From: Certhia americana
Lineage: Eukaryota > Chordata > Aves > Passeriformes > Certhiidae
Direction of reading: 5' to 3'
NCBI GenBank assembly: GCA_018697195.1
Contig: CM031857.1
Coordinates: forward strand, 68,784,195-68,848,194
DNA length: 64,000 nucleotides
Shown piece after piece: positions 1-13,379 of the stretch; within the stretch, counting starts at the first letter, position 1; every line of letters begins with the position of its first letter. The position numbers were made by a program, and so were the translations under genes. The notes under the pieces are model-generated. The model saw nothing but the letters and a program-made list of their open reading frames with translations, made no database searches and was not told where the DNA came from.

Positions 1-58
1 CCCCTCCCTTCCCTTCCCTTCCCTTCCCTTCCCTTCCCTTCCCTTCCCTTCCCTTCCC
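1..58. repeat. (CCCTT)n pentanucleotide tract, cut by the window edge
   Basis: About eleven near-perfect CCCTT units run from the first base and stop abruptly at the CCCGGGAGG junction. The first unit is slightly irregular (CCCCT). The complementary strand is (AAGGG)n, a pure purine strand. The tract starts at the window edge, so its full length is unknown. Confidence 0.95.
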
Positions 59-3000
59 GGGAGGAATGATGTTTTCCCACTTAGGCATCTCCTTTGTTTC
101 ACTCAGCTGCTCACATCTGTTTGCTTCTCAGGCTCCATGGAGATTGAGTATAAATCCAGAGTGAGGTGACAAAGACCTCATAAAAATGTGTGTTTGCTTC
201 CAGACAGATATTGAGAAATATTTCATGGGTACCCACCAGAGAAGTGGAAGTAAACATTCTTATGACTCTGTGGGTAAAGTTCACAATAATCCCTCTTGTT
301 TCTTATTTTATGCCTTCAATGAGACATCATCAGGTAGCAGGAATTGAAGCAAAACCCCACATCCTATTTTTCACCTCACCCTTTTCATCATAGGTCTATT
401 ACATCAGATCTGTACTAGGTGCAGGATGGAGAACATCACTCTCATCTTTTAGAAGACTGGGTTTAAATAACTGTAATCCTGATCTGTGGAGAAGGCTTAG
501 TCTATGTCAGACTCCTCTGTATGTCTGTGTTCCGGTCCACACACAGATAGTGTGCCTTGGTACTTGGAAGAGGAAGGAAAAAGGAAGGTGTAGGTCTGTT
601 CCCCTCTCTTATGCTCTAAGAGATTCTGGCTGTGCACAATGCAGCTTTGCAAGGATGGCCCCCAGAAGGAAGGAGATCATCTCAGTGATCACTCTCAGGT
701 CTGCCTGTGAAATCCATTCCTGATTCAGTCCCTCACACTTAGACAAAAAGGAAAGAAAAACTGTTTTAGAATGACTCTCTGGCTCAAAACTGCGGTGTCA
801 TTGAAAACCAATATGGAATGTTATTGATGATTAACTTGATAAATGACAGAAATCATTGGTGGCACAATCAATTTCTAATTATAATTCAATTATATGTCTT
901 AAAAAAATCTCACCTCAAGCATATTCTTAAAGGGAAAGTTCTTCAAAACAATAGGACAAAATGTGTACAAAGCCTTTTTGTACTGTCTTTTTAGCAGTGT
1001 CTGGCAGCTTTTTACGGTTGCAGGTGACTTCAAATAGAACAAGACAGCAAATCAGCCACAATAAAGGATCAGTGACAGCTGAACTGTTAGGCAGTAAAGC
1101 ACAAAAATAACTCATACCTTTTAAAAAATTAATGGAAATATTGTGCTTTATTCCTATTTTAAATTGGACATGGAAGATGAGAATTCAAGGACTTTCAGTA
1201 TGATCTAGGACAGCCTTGTTAGACAATTTTATAGATTTTTTTATGGAAAATTTTGTTCTTTATTAGGTTTTATAGCAGTAGGTGTTTGAGTAGAGAAAAC
1301 CTCACAGAGAGAACAGTTACAGCATTTCCTACCATCTAAGATTTGCCTGAAGGAGTAGAAATTTTTGCCTTTATTTGCAAAATATAAAAAATACAAATAT
1401 AAATTTTGGCAAAAACTATTTTAGGATTTATTCACAAGAAAGGTGAATAAATAAATTAAAAAAAAGAGAAACAGGTATCAATCAAGGTTGTAATACTCTT
1501 AAGTTGCCACACTTCTTCCACAGAATTTATTTTAGCCAACAATACTGTCCTTTAGAAAATCATTGTGCATATGTTCTTATCCCAAACCAAACAAATCATT
1601 CCCACGTAAGAGTGTGATATATTTGTAGGCAAAAAAAAAATAAACTCCTTAAATGGCAACACATTCATAAAACTGCAATAATGACAAAGGAACTGTAGGA
1701 ACTGACCTTCCCATTTTCACCAAAAAACAGCAGGTGGATTAGCCCATTTGAGCTCCTTATGGAGGAAAACAAAATATATAGCATTTCCCATAAAACTCTG
1801 CATTTCTTTTTCATTTCATGGTAAACACTGGAACTCTGTATCAAAGAGCAGGTGTCCATTGCCTTGCAGCCTTAAGGCCTAAATCCAAATATTTGGATGT
1901 TACATGAACACTGGGATGTGAATATGACTGGAACTTCTTTGACCTCAATGAATGAACATATAACCTTAACTAGAGAACAGTCATCACACAGGACTGAAGC
2001 ACAGGAAGATGCTCCAAATGATAAATGGCACCTTCATAACAGACTCAAATTACTAATTCTGTAACAGATGAAGAAAACAAAAGGAGGCAAATAATAACAG
2101 ATAAATTCAGAATACAGATTTGCCAGATTCAATTGACAGTAAAAATATTCCTTGGCAGTGACTTTATGTGTTAAGTAAATAGTTCATGCATTGCAGATCT
2201 CGGACATCGACAAATATAGAATAGACTGAAGTTCTTTATCCCAGTTTTCTCTCTCCTGTGAACATTCAAGTACACTTGCTACATTGGCCTCTCCCTCACA
2301 AATTTATAACTGTGATTTCTGATGCAGTTGTATCTGGGGTGACAATGAGAAAGGGTAAGGTCCTTCAGGATTCCTTAGCTCCTCTGCCACCCCCCTGCCT
2401 CATGTCACCCTGTCCTTGGGGTCTCTGAGACCTAGAACTTCTTGCTCCACGAGAAATACTGTGTCATGGATCAGCTACCTGCTACTGATTTCCCCACTGC
2501 AACCCAAAGCATGATTTTGGGGCAAACCCTGTTGTTTGACACAGTGAAAGCTGCTGTGCCCTGTCACTTGACAGAGATTGGGGTCCATCCACTTCTCCAG
2601 TTCCCATCACCCCATTAGCTTGTTCAGAAGTTAAATGTGCAGCAAATTTGGAGTTTCTTAGAGCGTTGTCAATATTTACTTGACAGTGACTTCCCAGAGA
2701 AAGTTGGGTAACCACATGCTGGGAAGAAAATTGAATTATGTTCTCTTCAATTTCCATATTTCTTGAGTTAGGAAATACTCTTTCTCTTCTAAACCAAACA
2801 ATACTAAATTATAAGATTCCTGGTCAAGTTCCATAAGTTTCTGCAAATAGATTTTATGTTTTGTTTGACCTGTTCATGATTGCAGCTACATCCCAAGTAC
2901 AAAGTGGCTGCTTCCCTCAAACTTCTGTTGTGCAAGAAACTGAGATGTTGTGGAAGGTAATTTCTGAGCCTGTGCTAAGAATGGTTTGTCTTAGATACGT

Positions 3001-5604
3001 AAGTTTCTGCATTAATTCACATTAATAGTTTCATAAATTTGTTGTCTGCTGTGAAAACAATGTTTCTTGCGTAAAATTTGGTCTTGATGTAGAGTGTGCA
3101 TGATGTACTTCACTGGTCTTTATCATAACTCTTTACATTCCTCCTCTACTACATGTATACATCTTTAATGCATGCCAGAAAAAGCTGAAAAAGTAATTTC
3201 CAGCCCATCAAAACAGTACTTGGAACTCCTACCCTAACTTTAGACTTGCATCTCTAAAGTGTGAGCAGAAGGTTACCTGGAAGGTACACTTGATTTACAA
3301 AATTCTTTAAAATTTAAACCAGTGAGAAGACTTTTTCTCTGATAAGTACACTCACTGGGTACTCTTGCACTGCACTGGGTTCTGATCTACTGCCTAAACT
3401 TTAATTAAATCAAGAAAGATAAATTCACAATTAAAGTATTTTTATTGTTTAATACAAAAACCTGCAGTTGAGCATCCAGAATTTCCCTTTCAACCTGTTT
3501 ACTGTTCACATAACCTGTATTCCCACCTCAAACTGTGAAATTTCTGGCTGTTCACTTTATCTTTTTTCACTTATATTAATAGGTGAAAGACACACTGAAT
3601 ATTTTATTTGTTATGTCCTGAATTATAGCATCTCACCTGCTTGACTAAAATAAATCATTAACATATGGGTTTATAAATAACTCGGAAAACATCCTGTCTG
3701 CGAGTATTTCTGATATAGTCTAGTCAGGTGGAATTCAAAACATTCCTATAGCTCTAAAAATATACATACTCATGGTTTCTTCTGTCACAGGTTGGTGCTT
3801 TATTATGCTTGCTGCTAAAGTCTACACGCTACATACTAACAGCTCCAACATGGAATTTTCTAAAGCATATTTATTTTCAGCTCAGTTTTAGACACAATAA
3901 TATTGGTTAATAACTGTCTAGTTGTGCTTGCTCTCTAAAATATCTGGAACATCTGCTGTCCTTTGCTATGATAACTGAAAAAATAAATAGGTAGTAATGT
4001 TGATTAAATCTGCTGCTGACAGGGTTAAACTGTGCAATTCAGTAAAACCTTCATGAATACTGTTCTCTCCACTTTGGAGAGAATCCCTTTTTTGTTTTTT
4101 ACTTTTCTGCTAAGGACTGTTTCATCCAACTAAATTGCAGAAAATCTATTTCCAGAAAACTTCCTTCAGAATTATAAAAGCTGCAGTTTCCATTATTCCA
4201 GTCTGGAAAGAAAAATCTACTTAAATTTGTGTGAAAGTTTGTCTTGACTTTCCCCCACCCCTCCCACTCCCAGCCTCTTTGAAACATCAGAATTATTTTC
4301 TGCTTGCAAACAGCATGGGCTAATAAAGTCTACCTCCATTTTTATAAGTGTTTTTAACTAGTTTAATGTAATAGCTTTAGACTGAGTCCTTGACTAGCAA
4401 AATAACAGGAATTATCTCGTGTTTTCATCAAGATAGTTCTGATTTTCTTCTAAGAGCACTGAAAACTTCATGGTCTGAAAAAAGAAAAGGAAAAAAGAAG
4501 TGCTTGTGGGTCTCTGATCACAGGAAGAAGACTGGGAATTTCCAATTCAGCTCCTATTAAAAAAAAAAATCAGTGAATATTAAAGCTTTAACTGGGTGTT
4601 TAGTTGAAGAATAGCCCATGTTTAAATGGTGCAGTGTACTGACAGATAAATAAATTCTGAGCCACTAGATGGTGAATAATGAACAATTTTAGCTCTTTGA
4701 ATGTGAATTGGTCACTCCTGCTTGAAAAGGTTTTGAAAGCTCTTCCACTGGCAGTGGAAATGATGAATCTACTGTGTTATGTTTCCTACATTCCTGCTCC
4801 CTCATAGATGTTATTCTTAATGAAATAAAAAAATAACTATAACTAGTAATTATCAAAGATTATTCAACACATTTGTAAATGGCCTGGGTTCCTTTTCTAT
4901 ATATCCCTCTGGAAGAAGAGGTAGCCTGCAGTATGTCTGATTTTGGATTTTGCACACATTTGCAGGATCGCTGGGAAATACGACCCAAATAGCCAGGTTA
5001 ATAGAGGATTTCCATCATCCTGTACTGGGAAATCCAGGTAGAAGATGTGTGGATAAATGGAGTAAAACAAAGGACTTAATTGCTCTTGGACTCTTCTGAA
5101 TGTGCAGGAGTGACCAATATTTCTGCAGCACACATCCTTTGCCTAGCATGGCTTCTCATGTCATCCTCTTGGTAGAAAGAAAAGTAGCAACCATAATTAA
5201 AAAGAAGGTGACCTCTCACACTGCCAGGTCTTGCAAGGGAAACATACAACAGGGATAAAGCTACCGTGAGCTCCAGCAGGTCCCATGGCATGAGCATGAA
5301 ACTATATGGCAAACATCCATCTGCCATTTAGATGTGTCTTGATGTGATGTGTGCTAGGCAGTTGTAATTGCATTAGTTCAAGTTATGTCATGTCTGGACT
5401 TGGAGCTGTTGCCTTTAGTTACCTTTCTGGGCAATGGGCTCACTGCCATTCATGTCCTTTCTTTCTGGATTATGGAGAAAGGCTATTTGTATGATGGCTT
5501 CATCCATGCTGCTATGACAAAGAAAGCTATCTCAAGCACTGAGGCCCCTGTTAAACTCCTGATTGTGCACACAATTTAACTGCTTGCTTGCTTCATTTCA
5601 AAGT
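59..5604. other. AT-rich noncoding stretch, no gene seen
   Basis: This stretch has stops in all frames at high density. The longest frame is about 91 codons (2482-2757, minus) and shows no domain, signal peptide or convincing splice signals. Short A runs occur near 1630 and 4559. I see no tRNA, snRNA or recognisable repeat family. It is probably intergenic or intronic; old diverged repeats below my recognition limit cannot be excluded. Confidence 0.7.
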
Positions 5605-5653
5605 GTCACAGGATCACACAGTGGTTTAGGGTGGAAGGGGACTCTTGAGATCA
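5605..5653 (-). mobile_element. CR1 LINE, minus strand, 3' end (left part of a split copy)
   Basis: The text reads as the reverse complement of a CR1 3' terminus: an octamer-like tail (CACAGGATCACACA), then a GGTTTAGGGTGGAAGGGGAC segment and GAGATCAT. The next expected bases, CTAGTCCAAC, are not here. They appear 650 bp away at 6300. This is therefore the outer end of an older CR1 copy that was interrupted by the plus-strand copy to its right. Confidence 0.8.
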
Positions 5654-6299
5654 TTGTTGATAGAAAACTAAATAAGAGCCAGCAGTGCCTTGGCAGCCAG
5701 GAGGGCCAAGCGTGTCCTGTGGGGCATCAGTCACAGCATAACCAGCTGGGCAAGGGAGGGGATTGTCCTGCTTTGCTGTGCACTGGGGTAGCCTCACCTT
5801 GAATATTGTGTGCAGAAATATGAAAAAGACATTAAATTATTAGAGAGTGCCTAAAGGATGGCCATTAGGATGAAGGGCCTTGAGAAGAAGCCATATGAGG
5901 AGGGGCTGAGGTTACTTGGTCTCTTCAGCCTGGAGAAGGGGAGACTGAGGGGCAACCTCATTGCAATCTACAACTTCCTTGTGAGGGGAAGAGGAAAGGC
6001 AGACACTGATCTCTCGTCTGTGGTGGCCAGTGACAGGACCTGAGGCAATAGCCTGAAGCTTTGACAGGGGAGGTTTATGTTGGATATTAGAAAAATGTTC
6101 TTCACCCAGAGGTTGGTTGGGCACTGGAACAGGCTCCACATGAAGCAGTTGCAACACCAGCCTGATAAAGTTCAAGAAGCATTTGGACAAGGCTATCAGG
6201 CAGTGTGTGACTCTTGAGCATGGTGTTGTGTAGGACCAGGAGCTGAACTCAATGATCATGATCAGTTCCTTACAAATTAGCATATTCTATGGTTCTGTG
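5654..6299 (+). mobile_element. CR1 LINE, plus strand, 5'-truncated, inserted in an older CR1
   Basis: This copy starts within the end of the reverse-transcriptase ORF (ATAAGAGCCAGCAGTGCCTT region). It continues through the conserved C-terminal stretch (GAGGGGCTGAGG, CTTCAGCCTGGAGAAG, GGCAACCTCATTGCA), the GCACTGGAACAGGCT segment and the 3' UTR. It ends in ATTCTATGGTTCTGTGA, the avian CR1 tail. Frameshifts and stops break the coding part; only a roughly 61-codon piece (5858-6043) stays open. The heavy 5' truncation is normal for CR1 copied by target-primed reverse transcription. A 123-codon minus-strand frame at 5912-6283 is only its antisense. Confidence 0.92.
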
Positions 6300-6665
6300 A
6301 TCTAGTCAACCCTCTCTGCTCAAATACAGTCTCCTAGAGCAAGTTGGCCAGGAAAATCCCCAGTCAGGTTTTGAATATCTTCCAGGAAACTCCACAATCA
6401 CTCTAGACCACCTGTTCTAGTGTTTGATCAACTTAAGGGTAAAAAAGACTTTTTTCTTGCTTTCAAATGGAATTTCAGATGTGTTGACCTCTGCCCATTG
6501 CTACATGTCCTATCACTGTGCAGCACTGAGAAGAGTCTGGCTGCCTTTTCTTCATCAATATATCAGTGTATTCTTTTATCACATTTGATAGGATCCACCT
6601 CCATCTGCCTCCAAGGTTTTTCTTCTCCAGGCTAGAGCCCCAGTTCTCTCAGACTTGTCTTTTGC
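6300..6665 (-). mobile_element. CR1 LINE, minus strand (right part of the split copy)
   Basis: The sequence resumes at TCTAGTCAACCCTC, exactly where the 5605-5653 fragment stops. It then runs backwards through CR1 landmarks: CACCTGTTCTAGTG, CATGTCCTATCACTGTGCA and TTCTTCTCCAGGCTAGAGCCCC..CTCTCAG. Similarity fades after about 6665. Together the two minus pieces form one roughly 415 bp CR1 fragment more diverged than the copy inside it. Confidence 0.85.
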
Positions 6666-9421
6666 TTATTATCTGATTGCTAGGTGTGTGCTCTGACTGC
6701 AAAATCCATTCTAGTGCAGCTTTGTTCTGTAAGCTTTATTGTGTCATTGGCATCTTAAAAGGCATTCAATTTCCAAGTCATACACACATGATGGAAAAAA
6801 AAAATATTCCTCTGTATTCTCAGGACTTCCATGGCAGTTTCAGCTACCTGCAACTTTATTGGATAGAGTCATGTACATTTTTATGACAAAACACCATATA
6901 TGAAATTGTCTTTCTGAATGCTCAGTTTTTGGTAGGACAGGAACAAACACTGATTTGCGCTTTAGCCTCTCCTGAAACCTGACATCTATAGTAACATAAA
7001 AAACACAGCTTGTGAAGTCACCTGTGGACAAGTAAGGGTTGAAGCTCCTACACTAAATTTTGTTCCTATTCAATAATATTTTTATTATATCTCAATCCCA
7101 GCTATGAAATGGAATGATCACACTATTAAATCTGTTCTTCCTCTGTTCAGTTAGGCAGGCCATGATGATCCTGACCTTACTGCAGTCTATTTTCTCACCC
7201 CAAAATGTTGTTCTTATTTGATGGAATTTCTATTTTGTTTATTATGAAATGTTAATTCTGTTTAACAGAATTTTGCTGTCTCCTTCCAAAACTCTTCAGA
7301 TTCACTGGTTATGGTCCTCAATTGTCTTTCCTCAGGGAAAAAAAGCCTATTTACTTAGACCTTGGCAGTTGTCTTACCATCATAATGTTTACTTTATTTT
7401 CAGTACACAAAGCTTGTTACCAAATACAAGCCAGATGGTGGCTTATTTTTCCAAAAGATAACATGTAATATAGACAAACATGCTGTGATGTTTCTGAGGA
7501 TAGAAAAATATTTTACATCAATAATGTGTCTCAAAAATTTTACTTTGTGGAGACCATATTATCTTTTATTATATTTGTGCATTATTCTGTATATATGCAA
7601 GTGAATACATCCATCTTTCCTCTCTATAATGCCCCATTTTTCATTTTTTTTTTTGTCTTCTTTACTTATGGTCTGCTTTGAAAAGAAATTAATCATCCTC
7701 TGATTCTATGCAAAGTGAACTTTGCAATGATTAACGTAAAAATTCAGATTTGATCATATGTTGTTAGAATTTTAGTTTAACACTGAACAGCAGAGAGCTT
7801 TCTCTCATTGTGCAATGAATTATATAGATCTCCAAATATATTTCTTACATCCATTGTATAAATTCCCCTTATGGGTGTAAATCCAGCTTTGAAAGATGTC
7901 TGACTTTTATTTTTCATTTCTTTAGTTTGGATATTGCTTACAGCAAATAGTTACAAATGATTATAGTTAGTGCTGCTGTCTCTGACCTTCTATTAGCCTG
8001 TGCATCTGTTCAGTTTAAAATTCATGTTATTCCCCTGGCTTTCAAGATCTACTGATGTTCTGCTGTGACATAAGCAAATACTCTACTTAAGAGAGGTCAT
8101 TTAAGGTAGTCCTTTTGTTGCCATCTTTCTTGTCTAAACAATGAAAGTCCTGCTGGCATTTGGACAGTTTTGCAAAGTAATGCTCTGCATTGCAATCCTA
8201 GTTTTTCTTTTAAAGTGCCAGGGATTTTCTGGGTTTATTGGTCAGCGTGTGTTTAGCATGTAGTGTTTCAGGGATATTTGCTAATGCAAGGTGGTCAGAA
8301 GTAACTTAGTGAAACACAGAAAGTGAATACTGTCTTCTGCAGAGAGGCTAAAGCTGAACAGCATTGCTGGGTACACAGTGCTCACAGCATTTGCAGCCTG
8401 TGGCACCAGGCACAGGCATCAGCCTCTGACAATAATGTATTTCACAGTGTTCATTTATCTACCATGTGTGCTGGTAAAAGGCTGGCAGCCTTCAGGCTCA
8501 GCTCCACAGCAATCCACTTGGTACCTTATCAGCATGGCTAGTGAACGAATAGGAACAGGTTTTGGGTGCAAACTTTCACAGCTAGTGGATTCTGAAATCC
8601 ACGTGTGCCTCTTCATGGCTTTGTCAGTGTCATATAATTTCTGAGAAATGTTTCACATTTGATTAATCACTTGTCTCTGTCCAAAAAGTTCCACTAAGAG
8701 ACTTGTATCAAGTCACAGGTATGGCTGTAATTCAGTCCTACACATACAATGGGATTTTTTTTAAGGTAGGGTTTTCTAGAAACACAAAGGCTATTTCTGT
8801 CTCAACAAACACGGCAGAAGACTGCTGACACTGGAGTTTAAAACAGACTACCTGTAAAGAAGACAAACAATCCCATACTATACAGTTATAATGTTAATCT
8901 GTGGGATGAACTTATCCGGAGACTACCTATGGATTTTTGGATATATCTACAATAAGATTTTAATTTTTCATTTTGAAGCAATATTTTAATTTAAACAATG
9001 CCTGAAATTAAACAAACTGAAACAAAATGATTGGGAAAAAAAAAGGATGTGAAATTATCTAAATCACCAATAGTAATTTTCATTTGGAATTGAAATATTT
9101 TATATTAATCAAAAATCTTCTTTCAAAAGCTTGGTTGGTTATTTTGCAAAAAAATGTTTTAACTTGATTACTTATTTGTTTTGGAACTGTTCTCATTTTT
9201 CCATTTCTGTTCTCTTTTATTATTCTACTAAACAAAAATATGAATATTCATATGGTTCTTTTCTGAGATGTTATTTCTCTGTGTATGTTCCAGTCCTAAC
9301 CAGAAAAAGCTGAGATTGCAGTGTTTGCTAGGAAAATGCTAGTACTACAAAAAGCTGCTAAGTCCTTTTTTGTTACTTATTATTTGAAGCCATTGAAAGA
9401 AAACTGAAAACTATTAAGACC
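6666..9421. other. AT-rich noncoding stretch, no gene seen
   Basis: I see no exon, RNA gene or repeat family. Frames are all under 90 codons. The overlapping 8323-8541 and 8378-8644 frames fall in slightly GC-richer text without splice context. An ATTGTCTTTCCTCAG|G string near 7320-7335 resembles a splice acceptor but the frame behind it closes quickly. Confidence 0.7.
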
Positions 9422-9439
9422 AAAAAAAAAAAAAAAAAA
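9422..9439. repeat. poly(A) tract, 18 A
   Basis: An uninterrupted run of 18 A follows GACC and precedes TCCTGC. There is no retrocopy or SINE body upstream that I can recognise, so it is a simple homopolymer rather than the tail of an identified element. Confidence 0.95.
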
Positions 9440-12400
9440 TCCTGCAATTACAACCAGTTCTTCTTCTCTTTTCTGACAATATATTTTCATAAGAAAGCCT
9501 TCCTTTTCAGTACAATTCATATTGATAACTCCCTCTTTTGCATACCAAAAATATTAACTGGGATGTACTATTCAATTTCAATTCCAGATGTCAAAGCATG
9601 TGTTGCTTCTCTTTCCAGACTTTAGAAATGTTTCTATACCTAAGGACTTGTCTAATTCTTCCACCTACATCAGTAATAGATATCAACTCTGCCTCGAATC
9701 ATGTTCTACCTGCACTTTTTTGTATTAGCATTACAACAAAATAATACTTCAGAGAGAGAGAGATATTTTCTAAACAGTATTTTGGAGAGCCTCCCTAGTT
9801 TTCTCCACTGACTGTAGGGAAATGTAAAGGAAACTAACCTCTTAATTTCAACATTTCATTATGTAACATAAAACTCATCTGTCCAAAATATGCACTTAAG
9901 TCTTGATCCTTGCTGCCTCACCAGGAAACCAACTGTTCACACAAGTCTAAAGATTTGTGCATCACACTGTAAGAATGTCAGTACAGAAGAAACTGCCCTC
10001 TTGAAGTCAGAACACAACATTGATTTCAATACAATCTTTAGACTTTCAACTTTTAGATTACAGAATATCCTTCCACAGAAAGAATTACAAATACCTGAGC
10101 TTTTTCTAAGGGATCCTTGTCACCAGTAGCTCTAGTGGGACGATGCCTCAGCCTCTGGGGATTTGCAGTCTCCTGACATTGTGTTGCAGCTTCCAGGCAT
10201 ATGGTGAAATCAGGGAATGCTATCCAACATGCACCATGTGATTTGTCAGTCACCAAGAAATCAGTTTCTTGTGATATTTTGTGCAGACTCTCTTAATAAC
10301 CCCGCTGTTTCTCCTTGCCCTGAAATTTTCTCTGTGGCAATTTTGGAAAACTGTGCAATCTTTCAGGGGCTCTGTGTGTTTTTGGTTTCTCTGATGCCTG
10401 TCTGAGTCCCCTGTGAAAGCAAAGGAAACTCTAAAAGGAAAGGCTGCAGAAGTTAACAGGAAAGGTGAGACAATGGCATAGATAAGATCGTCAGGTTCTC
10501 ATCTTCAAAGGAGTTCAGATAACATTGACAAGGACACCAAGGGATGGGAAGCATTTGCCTGTCTGGCTCCATCCTTTCTGGTCAAAAGACCTGGAAAAAA
10601 CCTCAAAGACCTTTGAAAAGGGAGGGGACTCAGAAGACTGCACAGATTGTGTCAGTGAAAAAGCGCTGGATCCCTCCTCCCACATTAGAGAGAGAGGTCA
10701 CTTTTGACAGAGAAATTGGGAGTAACGGAGAGCTTCCTTTAGATAGAGTGGAGAAAACTTGGTAAATAATGCATGTGGTCAACACAATTTAAAAAATATT
10801 TATCCCAGTATTGCATTCCTTCTGGTGAAAAAAAAAAAAGTTTTGTTTTCCATTACAAATGTTCTCCTTATTACTGTAGAAGATATTTGGACTCCAGGAA
10901 GAGACCTTCGAGAAAGACTAGTTGTATCTGTCTCCTATTTATAGCTAAGAGAGGATAAAATGTTGGAGGATGTGTTTTGGACACTTCTCTGAGAATGGGC
11001 TCAATGAAGCCAGTCACTCTGAAGGTGTATTTATAAATGGTTAGTAGTGTCTTTACACTTTGTATGTCACTCTGTATAATAATATGAAGACCAGATAGAC
11101 CACATTCTAATAGAATGCTTATTTCTCCCTCAGGAGACTTCTCTGAACAAAAATATGGCAATGAGCACATCACCCTGTCCATCATATACAGCATTTCCTG
11201 CTTTCCCATAAATGTCTGCAGCCCATGGGCTTGCTGATTGCAAGAAAACAATTGATCACAAAAGTATATAAGCAAGAATAAAATTATTCACATTTCCAGG
11301 AAGCCTTTGGTCTCTGTTTGGGCCTGTGGTGGCTATTACAGGAATATGTCACAGGTGTTGTGGTTTTCAATAATTTAGGATTTGCTGATAGACATTTTGG
11401 CACTAACAGTAATAGATCACCTCTCTTTCTCCAGCTCTTGTTTTAGCAACTCTCTGTAAATCTTTCATTAGGAATTAGTAAACATGAACTAATTTTGTTG
11501 TCAGTGGTAAGAAACAGGTATCTTCAGAACATACTCATCATACCTCAGTTAGCTGTTTTTGCATGACACGACTCAGCCTCAGGAGCTGGATATGCATGTA
11601 CATTTACAACAGAGGACAAAAATTCCGTTTACTGGATGGATTTTATGTTCTGCTAGTTGTCAATATGTTGACTTAAATACTTCATATATGTGTATGATGT
11701 CAGACCTGCCAGCCATGACTCAAGAAACTATTAAATGATTATTTTTAACTTTAAGAAGGAAACTTTGAAACAATAAATTGTTATCCCAAATATTTAAATG
11801 GTAGCTGCAAAGAGAGAAGAAACACAGTCTTTCCTTAATCCATTGGGATACGAAAATAGCTGCCTAGCATGGCTGTAGGGTGTACTTAGGGTGGATATGA
11901 ATGAAAACAAGTATGATTATCAATTAAATGAGCAGCCAATGGTGATTATGTGATCTCTGTCCCTAAAAATTTTTGAGAACTGTACAGACAAACATCTGTC
12001 AGGAGCACTGAGGATTTGTCCTGCACAACCTACGCCATCTGCTAGAAGCAGTTATCTTATCGAGCTCCCTGTATCCCTGTTTTCTAAGTCTTCATCTGTA
12101 CTGATAATTCAAATCTGCCAAGGTTCATTTTCTGACATGACTCCAGCTAGTATAGAGCAATGTGCATCTAGAGTATTTTAAGTGTGTTGGCTGCCCAAGA
12201 TGAGGTGGCCAACTGCACCTCATTCAAAATAGACTGTGCCAACTGTGCCAACTGCCAAGTCATACCTAGAATTTGTTCAGGAAGTTGCTAATTGATGTCA
12301 TCCAAGGATGTGTGGAGTCCCTTCCAGCATTTGAACAACCCTGATGATCAAGACAAATTGCTCAGGAACATTCCCTGGCCCAGTTTAATTTGCTGGTATT

Positions 12401-13379
12401 GCTATAATTTGTAATTCCCTAGCCAAGTTTGTCCACGTGCCCATCAGAACTGTTATCAAATTGAAAACTGAATTAAAGCTGAATATTCTCTACACCTGAA
12501 AGCAAGCAGTCTTTTATTACTTGTACTAGCTGGTGAAGATTCTCTGTAGCTCTCCTACTCTCTTCTCCTATCCATTTTTCTCAGTAGAGGGCATCCTTAG
12601 TACAGTCACTTCAGCAGCCTGTATCCATATAGCAAAGAGTGGGGGAAAACTTCATAGTGCCTCCAAAGCAGACTATACTAAGTAAACACTTGGTACATGC
12701 ACATATTTATGAGAAACACTAAGTCTTCTGGATCAATTTGGTCCAGTATTCTCTTGAACAGACTTTCTCCTCTTCACCATAATAGACAAAAAAAAGAGTG
12801 GGAAATAGGGACTGGAACACTAAAAAACACTTGTGAAAATTTCTTGCTTAACTTTTTTGGGGGGCTGGAGAAAAAGAACCAGTTTGAGCATAGAGTCAAA
12901 ATAGAAATAGCACATTTATGCTTTTGTCAGAAGAGAGAGGGGAGATTTCCCCATTTACTTTAATTAAAGTTCTCCACAAGCTCTTTTTTCTCCCTTAGGT
13001 TTGGGATCTTGGCAGGCTTTATGTTTTTTAAAAAATCCAGCATGCTCACTAAGCAAATTTTCCCATGCTTTCAAAGCAGAACTGCTTAGGCAATCAAATG
13101 TTAATCCAACCACAGTCTAGCTTTTGCTTTCTTCCCAACAGCTTGATATCTCTTGCCATTACTGTTATACCCTCAGATGTAGAGTAGACAGTGATGTCGC
13201 TGTCCAGCACATAAGTGGTAACAAACTGCAGCATAAATAATGAATTGATAACAGGCATGTGTTCCTCACCCCCAGAGCATGTGCAGGGCTAAGCCAGCTG
13301 CAAATGATTTATTCAACATACCAAAGTTATACTAAATCAAGCTAAACAATATTGCCTTTTTTTTTTTATAAGGGTGAAG
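9440..13379. other. AT-rich noncoding stretch with two unconvincing frames
   Basis: Mostly stop-dense. A 73-codon plus frame (10544-10765, basic and Pro-rich near its end) and a 134-codon minus frame (10871-11275) stand out by length only. Neither shows a domain, and the second has no good donor/acceptor pair. A short (AG)n run lies near 9752-9764, and a 9-bp unit, ACTGTGCCA, is tandemly repeated near 12235-12255. Confidence 0.65.

Noticed and set aside
5912..6283. 123-codon minus-strand frame
   Set aside because: It is the antisense of the plus-strand CR1 3' region, not a gene.
10544..10765. Basic, Pro-containing 73-codon frame (VKKRWIPPP) briefly resembling the start of a cadherin repeat after its furin site
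   Set aside because: Residues after the PPP do not follow the cadherin EC1 pattern, and there is no convincing acceptor; the CTTG|GTAAAT donor look-alike alone is not enough.
10871..11275. 134-codon minus frame
   Set aside because: No domain, no splice pair, and no repeat-family resemblance; compatible with chance in this much DNA.
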